A stretch of 11,238 nucleotides of DNA from an uncultured Oscillospiraceae bacterium. Lineage in GTDB: Bacteria > Bacillota > Clostridia > Oscillospirales > Acutalibacteraceae. The notes under the pieces were generated by a model. The model worked only from the letters and a program-made list of their open reading frames with translations, was not told the DNA's origin and ran no database searches. The stretch is from positions 1 to 11,238 of the forward strand of contig UREO01000070.1 of NCBI GenBank assembly GCA_900546895.1, in the 5' to 3' direction. Shown piece after piece: positions 6,157-11,238 of the stretch. Every line of letters begins with the position of its first letter. The first letter of the stretch is position 1. Position numbers and translations under genes: made by a program.

Positions 6157-6321
6157 TCAGCAAGTTCCGGAAATTGATTGAATGAGGCGAAGAAGATCTT
6201 CCAGTGTGCAGATCTCTTCTCCGCTGCCGGTAACCGCGTTTTGTACATTGGAAGGCAACGATAAAAAGTACTGACTGATATCCTTGTTCGATGCCAAAAG
6301 ATCCTGTAAACTCTGAGCCAT
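6157..6321 (-). CDS. 54-aa conserved-looking small protein, function unknown
   Basis: The product begins MAQSLQDLLASNKDISQYFL and continues with SLPSNVQNAVTGSGEEICTLEDLLRLIQSI, ending SGTC. It resembles a small clostridial family of about 50-60 residues with a start like MAQTLQELL and a central SLP..VQ segment. No function is known to me, and the match is from memory. It is soluble, predicted helical, with two cysteines (in EICTLEDL and at the C-terminus). The start at 6321 is set by GAGGTGAT (minus strand, 6326-6333), four bases before ATG. A longer frame to 6375 has no such site. It faces the 31-aa gene divergently across 239 bases, and ends at the shared palindromic terminator. Confidence 0.75.
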   Translation of the reverse strand: MAQSLQDLLASNKDISQYFLSLPSNVQNAVTGSGEEICTLEDLLRLIQSISGTC

Positions 6322-6476
6322 TAAAATCACCTCGTAAATAGTGTGCGATAACTGGGGGTGAATTATGCAGACCATTTTGAATGATTTATCAGCTGCCCCA
6401 AAAAATATGTGTGTTCACCGAATAATCTATCGTACGGTTAATCCTCATTGCACTGACTAACGGATAATCTTTTCGA

Positions 6477-6505
6477 TATTGTAGAAAATGAATCGTAATA
6501 CAATA
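6477..6505. repeat. Inverted repeat upstream of the 31-aa gene
   Basis: TATTGTA (6477-6483) and TACAATA (6499-6505) are exact reverse complements around 15 bases, in the divergent region between two small genes. TACAAT (6499-6504) could double as a -10, but no well-spaced -35 is seen. It is possibly an operator. Confidence 0.35.
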
Positions 6506-6560
6506 GAACTGCTGAATCAGCGGTACGGAAGAGGATAAAAAAGAAGTGGGAGGTGATTCC

Positions 6561-6656
6561 ATGTTTTCATTGATCGCCGTCGTAGCGGCAGTCGCTGTGC
6601 TGGCAGTAATAGCCGGATTCATTGCGTACGCGGTGCACAGAGACCATCAAGAATAA
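6561..6656 (+). CDS. 31-aa single-helix membrane peptide
   Basis: This very short gene has one of the best ribosome binding sites in the window, GGGAGGTGAT (6548-6557), three bases before ATG. The product starts MFSLIAVVAAVAVLAVIAGF and ends FIAYAVHRDHQE. It is one Ala/Val-rich membrane helix (about residues 3-25) with a short charged tail at the C-terminus. No named family is recognised; small subunits such as KdpF look broadly similar but no kdp genes are nearby. A role as a membrane-protein modulator is only a guess. It is transcribed alone and divergently from the 54-aa gene. A ten-base inverted repeat overlaps its stop codon. Overlapping minus-strand frames are low-complexity shadows. 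Confidence 0.65.
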   Translation: MFSLIAVVAAVAVLAVIAGFIAYAVHRDHQE

Positions 6657-6687
6657 ATAAGACATTGTTTTTCCAACTTTATTCTTG
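6648..6687 (+). repeat. Inverted repeat over the stop of the 31-aa gene
   Basis: CAAGAATAAA (6648-6657) and TTTATTCTTG (6678-6687) are exact reverse complements, separated by 20 bases that include TTTTT. The stop codon is within the left arm. It is AT-rich, so a terminator role is possible but weak. Confidence 0.4.
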
Positions 6688-6712
6688 AAAAGCATTAGTT
6701 ATTTTGCTATCA

Positions 6713-6718
6713 TATAAT
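6713..6718 (+). promoter_or_regulatory. Possible -10 element for the acylase gene
   Basis: This is a perfect TATAAT in an AT-rich stretch about 115 bases before the acylase start. No convincing -35 lies at 16-18 bases, so the promoter call is tentative. Confidence 0.3.
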
Positions 6719-6833
6719 TAAAATTGGATTTTTTTCACACCTTGCCTGCCCCGGCCATATTTATGGAGAAGACATTTAGTCATTATGCATCCTGTCCGTC
6801 AGGGTGAATTTTGCAGAGGGGGAGTATGGAAAG

Positions 6834-7823
6834 ATGTGTACGGCTATTACATTACAGTCTCAACAGATGGAAAACTTTTTTGGACGTACGATGGATTTTT
6901 CTTATGAGATTGAACCAAAGCTTTATATGATGCCCCAGAATTATTTGTGGGGCAATGTCCTCAACGGCAATCACATATATAACCGCTACAGCTTTATGGG
7001 AATCGGTCAGGAAACGGACGGAATACTAGGGTTCTTCGACGGCGTCAATGAAAAGGGTTTTGCGGCAGCCGCGTTGTATTTCGCCGGTTATGCGCAGTTC
7101 GACCCGCAAATAAAAGAGGATGGAAAAGAGCCCGTGGCGTCCCTGGGTTTTCTGCATTATATATTAGGAAGATGCGGGTCCGTGGAGGACTTGAAAACGC
7201 TGATCCCTCATATTTCCCTTATCGGATTGCAGGACCCCGTGACACGGTCGGTCGCGCCGCTTCATTGGATTGCCACAGATAAAGGCGGGCAATGCGCCGT
7301 AGTTGAACAGACCGAAAGAGGTCTGGAAATATTTCCAAATCCGATCGGCGTTATGGCCAACAGCCCTGACTTTTCATGGCATATGACGAACCTGAGAAAT
7401 TATGCAGGGGTATCTCCGAGACAGGTCGAGGAAGCCTACTGGGGGAAAATCCAGCTAAAGCCGTTTGGGCAGGCAGCGGGAACCATGCTGCTCCCGGGAG
7501 GGGATACCTCTCCGGAGCGGTTTGTGAGAGCCGCATACCTGAAGACTCATGTACAGACGCCCCAGGACAGAACAGAAGCGGTCATAACATGCTTTCACAT
7601 TATGGAAAGCGTCACAATTCCAAAAGGCGCCGTGACAACGGGCCGCGACACTTATGATTACACCAAATATGTTGCGTTTATGAATACAAATACCTGTGAA
7701 TATTTTTTCAGAACGTATCGCAATCCCCAGATTGCGACGGCCTGCCTTTGGAATTATCAATACAGCACCCAGCCGATCTGCATAGGGAATCTGCTCCGAC
7801 CGGTTGCATTCGATAAAGTCTGA
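6834..7823 (+). CDS. Choloylglycine hydrolase / penicillin V acylase family amidase
   Basis: This is an N-terminal-nucleophile amidase of 329 residues, the usual size for Gram-positive bile salt hydrolases and penicillin V acylases. Removal of Met would expose Cys2 (MCTAITLQ). Arg18 and Asp21 (GRTMDFSYE), Asn176 (ANSPDF) and Arg229 (SPERFVR) match the family's catalytic positions, within one residue of the usual numbering. Residue 82 is Tyr (ALYFAGYA), where classical bile salt hydrolases have Asn and penicillin V acylases have Tyr, which points to acylase-like specificity. It has no signal peptide, so it is cytosolic. ATG 6834 is chosen over the upstream in-frame GTG at 6804 because only it gives Cys2, and AGAGGGGGAG lies just before it. 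The substrate could be bile conjugates, penicillin V or other N-acyl compounds. Confidence 0.93.
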   Translation: MCTAITLQSQQMENFFGRTMDFSYEIEPKLYMMPQNYLWGNVLNGNHIYNRYSFMGIGQETDGILGFFDGVNEKGFAAAALYFAGYAQFDPQIKEDGKEPVASLGFLHYILGRCGSVEDLKTLIPHISLIGLQDPVTRSVAPLHWIATDKGGQCAVVEQTERGLEIFPNPIGVMANSPDFSWHMTNLRNYAGVSPRQVEEAYWGKIQLKPFGQAAGTMLLPGGDTSPERFVRAAYLKTHVQTPQDRTEAVITCFHIMESVTIPKGAVTTGRDTYDYTKYVAFMNTNTCEYFFRTYRNPQIATACLWNYQYSTQPICIGNLLRPVAFDKV

Positions 7824-7828
7824 TTTAT

Positions 7829-7865
7829 AAAAATCCTCCGATTGTCCGCAAGGACAACGGAGGAT
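7829..7865 (-). terminator. Terminator between the acylase and AraC-type genes
   Basis: ATCCTCCG (7833-7840) pairs with CGGAGGAT (7858-7865), and TTGTCC (7842-7847) with GGACAA (7852-7857) around GCAA, with one bulged A. On the minus strand a T-run follows (plus A at 7829-7833), so it fits the AraC-type gene. It lies five bases past the convergent acylase stop and may act on both. Confidence 0.8.
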
Positions 7866-7903
7866 AAAAATCACGAATATTGAGTACAGCAAAGGACTGC
7901 TTT

Positions 7904-8791
7904 TTATTTTTTTACCACGGGGATATAGATATCGCAGACTTTTCCGGATTCGGACATGCAGCGGTCGTCGTACCGTTCGAAATCCGCACATTCCGGCGCG
8001 TATTCGTATCCGGATTTTGGGAACCATTCATTGAAAATATACTGCCATACTCCCTGAATGGTGGACACAAAGTTCGAGGCATCACAGGGAGGCGTCGAAA
8101 AGACGGCATAGGTTGCACACGGCAGTTCGCAGGTATGGTAGCCGTTTGGAATGGCCGTGCCTTCCTTCGGCTCTACGCCGATCACATATTCAAATTCTCC
8201 GCTTTCCGGGTTTGCCGGGAAGCATGCGCCGTATTCATCATGCTGTTTGACAAAGCTTTCGGAGTGAAGCTTCTCCATCCTTCCGTCACTCATATAGTCG
8301 CTCCAGAAGGCTGGGATCGCTTTGCTGTTTTCGCCGTCGGCCGAGGTCGTTTTCAGGGCGAAGCCCGCAAGTTTGACGGCGGGCAGGGAAACAAATTTCG
8401 GTTCCAAAAGAATTCCTCCAATCAGATATTTATTCATACAGAGAAGACTGGGAAGCGCCGGTCGGCTGCAGTGGGCGTGCAGCCGGTAAATTTCCGGGGA
8501 ACATCCGAAATAGCGGCGGAAGGCTTTACTGAAGCCCGAATGCGTTTCAAATCCGTATTTCAGAGCGATGTCGAGGATTCGCTGACCGGAACTGAGATCC
8601 TGCGCGGCAAAAGCGAGACGACGGCTTCTCACATAGCCCATTACCGGATATCCGGTACCCCACTGGAAGATCCGGCAGAAATACCATGTGGAAAAACCGG
8701 CATGCGCCGCCAGAAGTTCTGTGCCCAGATCGTCCGTAATATGTCCGTCGACGTATTCCAGGACGTCCTGCAGTATTTCTGTAGTATCCAT
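7904..8791 (-). CDS. AraC-family transcription activator with GyrI-like effector domain
   Basis: This 295-residue regulator has the two helix-turn-helices first. ELLAAHAGFSTWYFCRIFQ (25-43) and ILDIALKYGFETHSGFSKAFRRYFGCSPEIYR (72-103) are classic AraC motifs. After a linker, residues about 130-293 form a GyrI-like (SOUL/Rob C-terminal type) small-molecule-binding domain, with the typical EPKFVSLPAVKLAGFAL start and ECADFERYD near the end. The layout is that of Rob- or multidrug-responsive regulators. The effector and targets are unknown. AGGAGG on the minus strand (8799-8804) sits seven bases before ATG. The palindrome ACCGTACGGT lies directly upstream of it, which may allow autoregulation. 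It faces the acylase gene tail to tail, so shared control is not evident. Confidence 0.93.
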   Translation of the reverse strand: MDTTEILQDVLEYVDGHITDDLGTELLAAHAGFSTWYFCRIFQWGTGYPVMGYVRSRRLAFAAQDLSSGQRILDIALKYGFETHSGFSKAFRRYFGCSPEIYRLHAHCSRPALPSLLCMNKYLIGGILLEPKFVSLPAVKLAGFALKTTSADGENSKAIPAFWSDYMSDGRMEKLHSESFVKQHDEYGACFPANPESGEFEYVIGVEPKEGTAIPNGYHTCELPCATYAVFSTPPCDASNFVSTIQGVWQYIFNEWFPKSGYEYAPECADFERYDDRCMSESGKVCDIYIPVVKK

Positions 8792-8805
8792 CAGCGTTCC
8801 TCCTA

Positions 8806-8815
8806 ACCGTACGGT
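8806..8815 (-). promoter_or_regulatory. Palindrome beside the AraC-type ribosome binding site
   Basis: ACCGTACGGT is a perfect ten-base palindrome, extending to TAACCGTACGGTAA with flanks. It lies one base upstream of AGGAGG and downstream of the promoter at 8822-8830. It is a candidate operator; binding is not shown. Confidence 0.4.
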
Positions 8816-8821
8816 AAATCC

Positions 8822-8830
8822 AGTATACCA
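8822..8830 (-). promoter_or_regulatory. Extended -10 promoter of the AraC-type gene
   Basis: The minus strand reads TGGTATACT, an extended -10 (TGn followed by TATACT). A second TATACT copy lies about ten bases further upstream. No good -35 is found. Confidence 0.45.
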
Positions 8831-8949
8831 TAGTATAAAAAAGATGCTGTTCCAAAATTGCGTAATTCAGAATAGAAAACCGTTTTTGCGCTTATTTATG
8901 TATTATGATTACAGCAACTCCAATTCGGTTTGCAAGACAAAACACATTC

Positions 8950-8974
8950 CTTCCCCCGCCGAAGGCGGGGGAAG
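8950..8974. repeat. Eleven-pair GC-rich hairpin
   Basis: CTTCCCCCGCC (8950-8960), GAA, GGCGGGGGAAG (8964-8974) form a perfect stem. No T-run follows directly on either strand; the minus strand has TTTT only ten bases further. It could terminate transcription from an unseen gene, act as an insulator, or be a structured RNA element. Confidence 0.5.
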
Positions 8975-8987
8975 AAATACAACCTTG

Positions 8988-9017
8988 TTGCAGAATTAAC
9001 TGGAAATGCTGTAATAA
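8988..9017 (+). promoter_or_regulatory. Candidate promoter for the 9048-9692 region
   Basis: TTGCAG (8988-8993) and TAATAA (9012-9017) are 18 bases apart, a modest sigma-A match. A second perfect TATAAT lies at 9060-9065 without a good -35. Confidence 0.35.
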
Positions 9018-9047
9018 TGGCGGTTAAAAAGGAGTGGAACACGATCT

Positions 9048-9194
9048 GTGTTGGTAGATTATAATAAAATTAAAGATCATGATGCCTGCTTTCATCGGGC
9101 GGCAGTCCGCGCAGTGTGCCGTAAGCGCAGGATTGGCTATAGCAGCCAGTATGGTTGGACAGATGGAAAAGCAAGGAAAGTTTCTCATCGATAA
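9048..9194 (+). CDS. Possible 48-aa ORF with GTG start
   Basis: The frame opens at GTG (or TTG 9051) ten bases after a strong site, AAAGGAGTGG (9028-9037). It starts VLVDYNKIKDHD and then becomes rich in Arg, His and Cys (FHRAAVRAVCRKRRIGY), ending KARKVSHR. The beginning looks like a normal protein start, the rest less so. A frameshift into the next frame (9079-9264) would give a product of about 72 residues. No family is recognised. Confidence 0.25.
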   Translation: MLVDYNKIKDHDACFHRAAVRAVCRKRRIGYSSQYGWTDGKARKVSHR

Positions 9195-9264
9195 CGACCC
9201 GTATGAATATCAAGACAGGGAGGAGACAACTTGGGAGGATTGGGATTTTCTTATATCGGATTGA
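9079..9264 (+). CDS. Possible 61-aa small protein overlapping the membrane gene
   Basis: An open frame gives an Ala/Gly/Ser-rich helix (SAGLAIAASMVGQMEKQGKF, about residues 16-35) and an acidic tail with four tryptophan/tyrosine residues (DPYEYQDREETTWEDWDF). It has no good ribosome binding site before ATGATG, and its last 34 bases overlap the next gene. That gene's binding site (GGGAGGAG) lies inside this frame, so translation could be coupled. It might instead be the second half of a frame-shifted gene starting at 9048. Function unknown. Confidence 0.3.
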   Translation: MMPAFIGRQSAQCAVSAGLAIAASMVGQMEKQGKFLIDNDPYEYQDREETTWEDWDFLISD

Positions 9265-9692
9265 TTTTTTTATGCTGCCTGTTTATTCCCAATATTTTCT
9301 ACGGGTTAAATCTGCCGGTGGATTTTAAGGAAATAAAGGAAAACAGAATACTGCTGGTTTTTGAGAGAGCAGGGCAGGTCCTGACTACCACGCTGGTATT
9401 GATTTTTGATGACCTCAATATACGGAAAATCGATTTCTGGACGATATGGTTAGGCGCCGCCGGTTTTCTCATGCTCTTATATCTGATGTGCTGGGGAAGG
9501 TATTTTACCGGTAAGCATGTATCCGCGGATTTTTACAGGCCTTTTTGTGGAATCCCATTGCCGCTGGCTGTTTTGCCGGTGGCTGCGGTGTTCTTTTTGT
9601 CCGTTTATGCGCGAACGGTCTGGTTGGGCGCTGCCGCTATTGTACTGGGTATCGGTCATATCGGTATTACGGCACAGCACAGGAAGGCCTAA
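9231..9692 (+). CDS. Small polytopic membrane protein, function unknown
   Basis: The product has 153 residues and four to five predicted membrane segments: about 5-26, 48-60 (weak), 70-89, 108-126 and 128-146. Its start, MGGLGFSYIGLIFLCCLFIPNIFYGL, its middle ILLVFERAGQVL, and its end GIGHIGITAQHRK match my memory of a conserved clostridial membrane-protein family with no known role. TTG at 9231 is taken as the start because GGGAGGAG lies five bases before it and the family begins exactly there. A structural rather than enzymatic role is likely, as no catalytic motif is seen; this is inference. A terminator follows at once (9695-9747), so no gene downstream shares the transcript. Confidence 0.8.
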   Translation: MGGLGFSYIGLIFLCCLFIPNIFYGLNLPVDFKEIKENRILLVFERAGQVLTTTLVLIFDDLNIRKIDFWTIWLGAAGFLMLLYLMCWGRYFTGKHVSADFYRPFCGIPLPLAVLPVAAVFFLSVYARTVWLGAAAIVLGIGHIGITAQHRKA

Positions 9693-9694
9693 AA

Positions 9695-9747
9695 AGCAGA
9701 ACCACCGGAATGCGCATTCTCAGGCGTCGGCGTTTTGCTGTATTTTT
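9695..9747 (+). terminator. Terminator of the membrane-protein gene
   Basis: AGCAGAAC (9695-9702) pairs with GTTTTGCT (9732-9739), one G-U pair. A 12-base palindrome, GAATGCGCATTC (9708-9719), lies inside the loop. The tail is GTATTTTT. Confidence 0.6.
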
Positions 9748-9794
9748 AAGACATTTGATTTTAAGTCGGATTTATTGTTTATCTCATTTTACTG

Positions 9795-9845
9795 CAGGGA
9801 CAACCAAAAGCACCGTACGGCGCTTTGGCTGTCCCTGTTTATTTT
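9795..9845 (+). terminator. Second long hairpin with T-rich tail
   Basis: CAGGGACA (9795-9802) pairs with TGTCCCTG (9830-9837), extended inside by CCAAA/TTTGG-type pairing, and is followed by TTTATTTT. It is 102 bases beyond the last gene, so it may be a backup or serve an unrecognised transcript. Confidence 0.6.
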
Positions 9846-9859
9846 AACTTGCTTAGGCA

Positions 9860-9882
9860 GCCTGTTTTCGTATAAAACAGGC
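9860..9882. repeat. Perfect nine-pair hairpin
   Basis: GCCTGTTTT (9860-9868), CGTAT, AAAACAGGC (9874-9882) form a stem with no T-run after it on either strand. It lies 15 bases after the tail of the preceding terminator. Confidence 0.45.
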
Positions 9883-9985
9883 AAAATAAATTAGCTCAAG
9901 AGGAGGGCGGACTCTCCGCTAAGATGCTTGTCACGTTTTGTCGTTTTACGCATATTAATATTGTATTAAGATTTGACTGTGCAAA

Positions 9986-10014
9986 TTGTAGATTGGTTCA
10001 CAAAGGTTTATAAT
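9986..10014 (+). promoter_or_regulatory. Sigma-A type promoter of the P-type ATPase gene
   Basis: TTGTAG (9986-9991) is 17 bases from a perfect TATAAT (10009-10014). Transcription would start near 10021, giving a leader of about 110 bases. Confidence 0.65.
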
Positions 10015-10132
10015 GATTCTCTATCAATGGGGAATACATATTTTATTAACAATTCCCTGTTTTCACTATTCTTCACGTTCTTTTCCAGCAAAGGAAACTT
10101 TTATTCTTACAGAAAGAAGGATTGGCAAACAA

Positions 10133-11238
10133 TTGAGTACCATGGAGAATACATTGAGTGATAAAGCAATCATTTATAAACTCCCCGTAGATAAAGCTTA
10201 TGAAGCTCTGGAAACAACTTCTCAGGGGTTGACACAGGCACAGGCGCAGGAGAGACAGAAGGAACAGGGCAAAAACCTGATCAGCTCCAAAAAGAAAAAA
10301 TCCGCCGTTCTTACTTTTTTGGGCAACTTCACCCATCTGATGGCAATTTTGCTGTGGGTGGCGGGTGCGGTGGCCTTTTTTGCGGGTATGCCCCAACTGG
10401 GCGTAGCCGTCTGGCTGGTCAATGTTATCAACGGAGTATTCAGTTTCTGGCAGGAAAGCCGTGCCGACAAGGCTACGGAGGCCCTGAAGAATATGCTTCC
10501 CTCCTATGTGCGGGTGATTCGGAATGGGGAAGAGCAGAAAATTCTGGCTGAGGATCTGGTTACCGGCGATATTATGCTTCTGGAAGAAGGAGATAAAATA
10601 TCTGCGGATGCCCGTCTGGTCGAATGCAACGACCTGCAGGTGGATCAGTCTACGCTGACGGGAGAATCAAACCCGGTCCGCAAACTCAAGGATGCCGTAT
10701 TGAAGGACGATCTGACGCGGGCTGAAACGCCGAACCTCATCTTTGCGGGCACGAATGTTTCGGAGGGCAACGGAAAAGCCGTCGTTATGGGGATCGGGAT
10801 GGGAACCGAGTTCGGTAAAATTGCGGACCTGACTCAGAATATGGAAAAAGAGGAAAGCCCTCTTCAAAAAGAGCTGAACCGTCTGACAAAACAGATTTCT
10901 ATGATTGCAATCCTGTTTGGCATCCTGTTTTTCCTGGCGTCATACTTTTTTGTAAACGAGCCATTTGCCGCATCGTTTGTCTTTGCGCTGGGAATGATCG
11001 TCGCCTTTATTCCGGAAGGACTGCTTCCCACCGTTACCCTGTCCCTTGCCATGGCTGTACAGCGCATGTCCAAGAGGAACGCTTTGGTCAAAAAGCTTTC
11101 GTCGGTGGAAACGCTGGGCAGCACTTCCGTTATCTGTACGGATAAAACCGGTACACTTACACAAAATGAAATGACGGTCAGCCATTTATGGCTGGCGGAA
11201 AAAGAATTTGACGTCACCGGTGTCGGCTACGAGCCCAA
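10133..11238 (+). CDS. Type II cation-transporting P-type ATPase, 3' end cut by window
   Basis: The first 368 residues of a membrane cation pump are present. An N-terminal cation-ATPase domain (YKLPVDKAYEALETTSQGLT, 15-34) is followed by helices M1 (about 66-84) and M2 (88-106). The actuator domain has TGES at 176-179. M3 (254-274) and M4 (279-308) follow, with PEGL at 294-297. The phosphorylated aspartate is D337 in DKTGTLTQNEMTV. The PEGLLPTVTLSLA form places it among type II pumps (Ca2+, Na+ or related). The ion cannot be told because M5 and M6 are outside the window. The start is uncertain: TTG 10133 is 12 bases from AGAAGG (10115-10120), and ATG 10142 is in frame without its own good site. 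The gene has its own promoter. Confidence 0.95.
   Translation, partial: MSTMENTLSDKAIIYKLPVDKAYEALETTSQGLTQAQAQERQKEQGKNLISSKKKKSAVLTFLGNFTHLMAILLWVAGAVAFFAGMPQLGVAVWLVNVINGVFSFWQESRADKATEALKNMLPSYVRVIRNGEEQKILAEDLVTGDIMLLEEGDKISADARLVECNDLQVDQSTLTGESNPVRKLKDAVLKDDLTRAETPNLIFAGTNVSEGNGKAVVMGIGMGTEFGKIADLTQNMEKEESPLQKELNRLTKQISMIAILFGILFFLASYFFVNEPFAASFVFALGMIVAFIPEGLLPTVTLSLAMAVQRMSKRNALVKKLSSVETLGSTSVICTDKTGTLTQNEMTVSHLWLAEKEFDVTGVGYEP

Larger units (their letters stand above)
8831..9047. other. Intergenic stretch before the membrane-protein gene
   Basis: No gene is seen. It contains an 11-pair GC hairpin (8950-8974), a promoter-like pair TTGCAG (8988-8993) and TAATAA (9012-9017), and a strong ribosome binding site AAAGGAGTGG (9028-9037) with no obvious good gene behind it. 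Confidence 0.5.
9693..10132. other. Gene-free stretch with terminators and a promoter
   Basis: No gene is seen in 440 bases. From left to right it has the terminator of the membrane-protein gene, a second long terminator-like hairpin (9795-9845), a perfect nine-pair stem (9860-9882), a small GCGGA/TCCGC stem (9907-9919) and the P-type ATPase promoter (9986-10014). A 62-codon frame from 9973 starts inside the promoter and is rejected. Confidence 0.55.

Noticed and set aside
6389..6622. 77-codon minus-strand frame over the 31-aa gene
   Set aside because: Its Ala/Thr-rich start is a reverse-strand image of the Ala/Val-rich membrane helix, and it lacks a binding site.
7880..8806. 308-codon plus-strand frame opposite the AraC-type gene
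   Set aside because: The minus strand encodes clear AraC and GyrI-like domains with ribosome binding site, promoter and terminator. The plus frame has none of these and no family features.
9898..9972. Possible yybP-ykoY or other metal riboswitch upstream of the cation pump
   Set aside because: The GGAGGGCGGACTCTCCGCT stretch does not match the conserved core as I know it, and it lies upstream of the likely promoter, so it would not be in the ATPase leader.
9973..10161. 62-codon plus-strand frame before the P-type ATPase
   Set aside because: It starts upstream of and runs through the TTGTAG-TATAAT promoter, and overlaps the ATPase start in another frame. Its composition is not protein-like.

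Overview
The window looks like chromosome of a moderate-GC Clostridia-type Firmicute, possibly an Oscillospiraceae-like spore former. The evidence is the strong AGGAGG-type ribosome binding sites, TTG and GTG starts, sigma-A style promoters, and small proteins (54 aa and a 4-5 helix membrane protein) that resemble families I associate with Clostridia. The species assignment is inference. No rRNA, tRNA, CRISPR array, insertion sequence or phage gene was seen.

Layout: (1) 89-2530 (+), a complete three-domain ATP-dependent DNA ligase D (phosphoesterase, ligase, polymerase), closed by a long terminator hairpin. (2) 2832-3098 (+), an AbrB-type regulator with two unexplained inverted repeats upstream. 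(3) 3181-3735 (-), an NADPH-dependent FMN reductase family flavoprotein. (4) 3736-4174, a gene-poor stretch with two related GC-rich hairpins. (5) 4175-4690 (-), a ferritin-like diiron protein. Behind it, under its own promoter, lies a 25-residue cysteine-rich peptide gene (4815-4892, -). (6) 4969-5157 (+), a doubtful small ORF, then pirin (5191-6024, +). (7) Two small genes: 6157-6321 (-, 54 aa) and 6561-6656 (+, 31 aa, one membrane helix). (8) 6834-7823 (+), a choloylglycine hydrolase/penicillin V acylase family enzyme. (9) 7904-8791 (-), an AraC-family activator with a GyrI-like effector domain. (10) 9048-9264, confusing small ORFs, then 9231-9692 (+), a small polytopic membrane protein starting at TTG. 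(11) 9693-10132, a gene-free stretch with terminators and a promoter. (12) 10133 to the window end (+), a type II cation-transporting P-type ATPase cut off by the edge.

Most genes are single transcription units with their own promoter and terminator, and convergent pairs share or abut hairpins at about 3136-3169, 6114-6141 and 7829-7865. There is no large operon and no obvious multi-gene system. Several genes fit stress and redox housekeeping: LigD (end-joining repair), a flavin reductase, a ferritin-like protein, pirin and a Cys-rich peptide. That theme is inference from co-location. The most novel-looking items are the 25-aa Cys-rich peptide gene, the 31-aa membrane peptide, the twin-hairpin intergenic region and the tangled small ORFs at 9048-9264.
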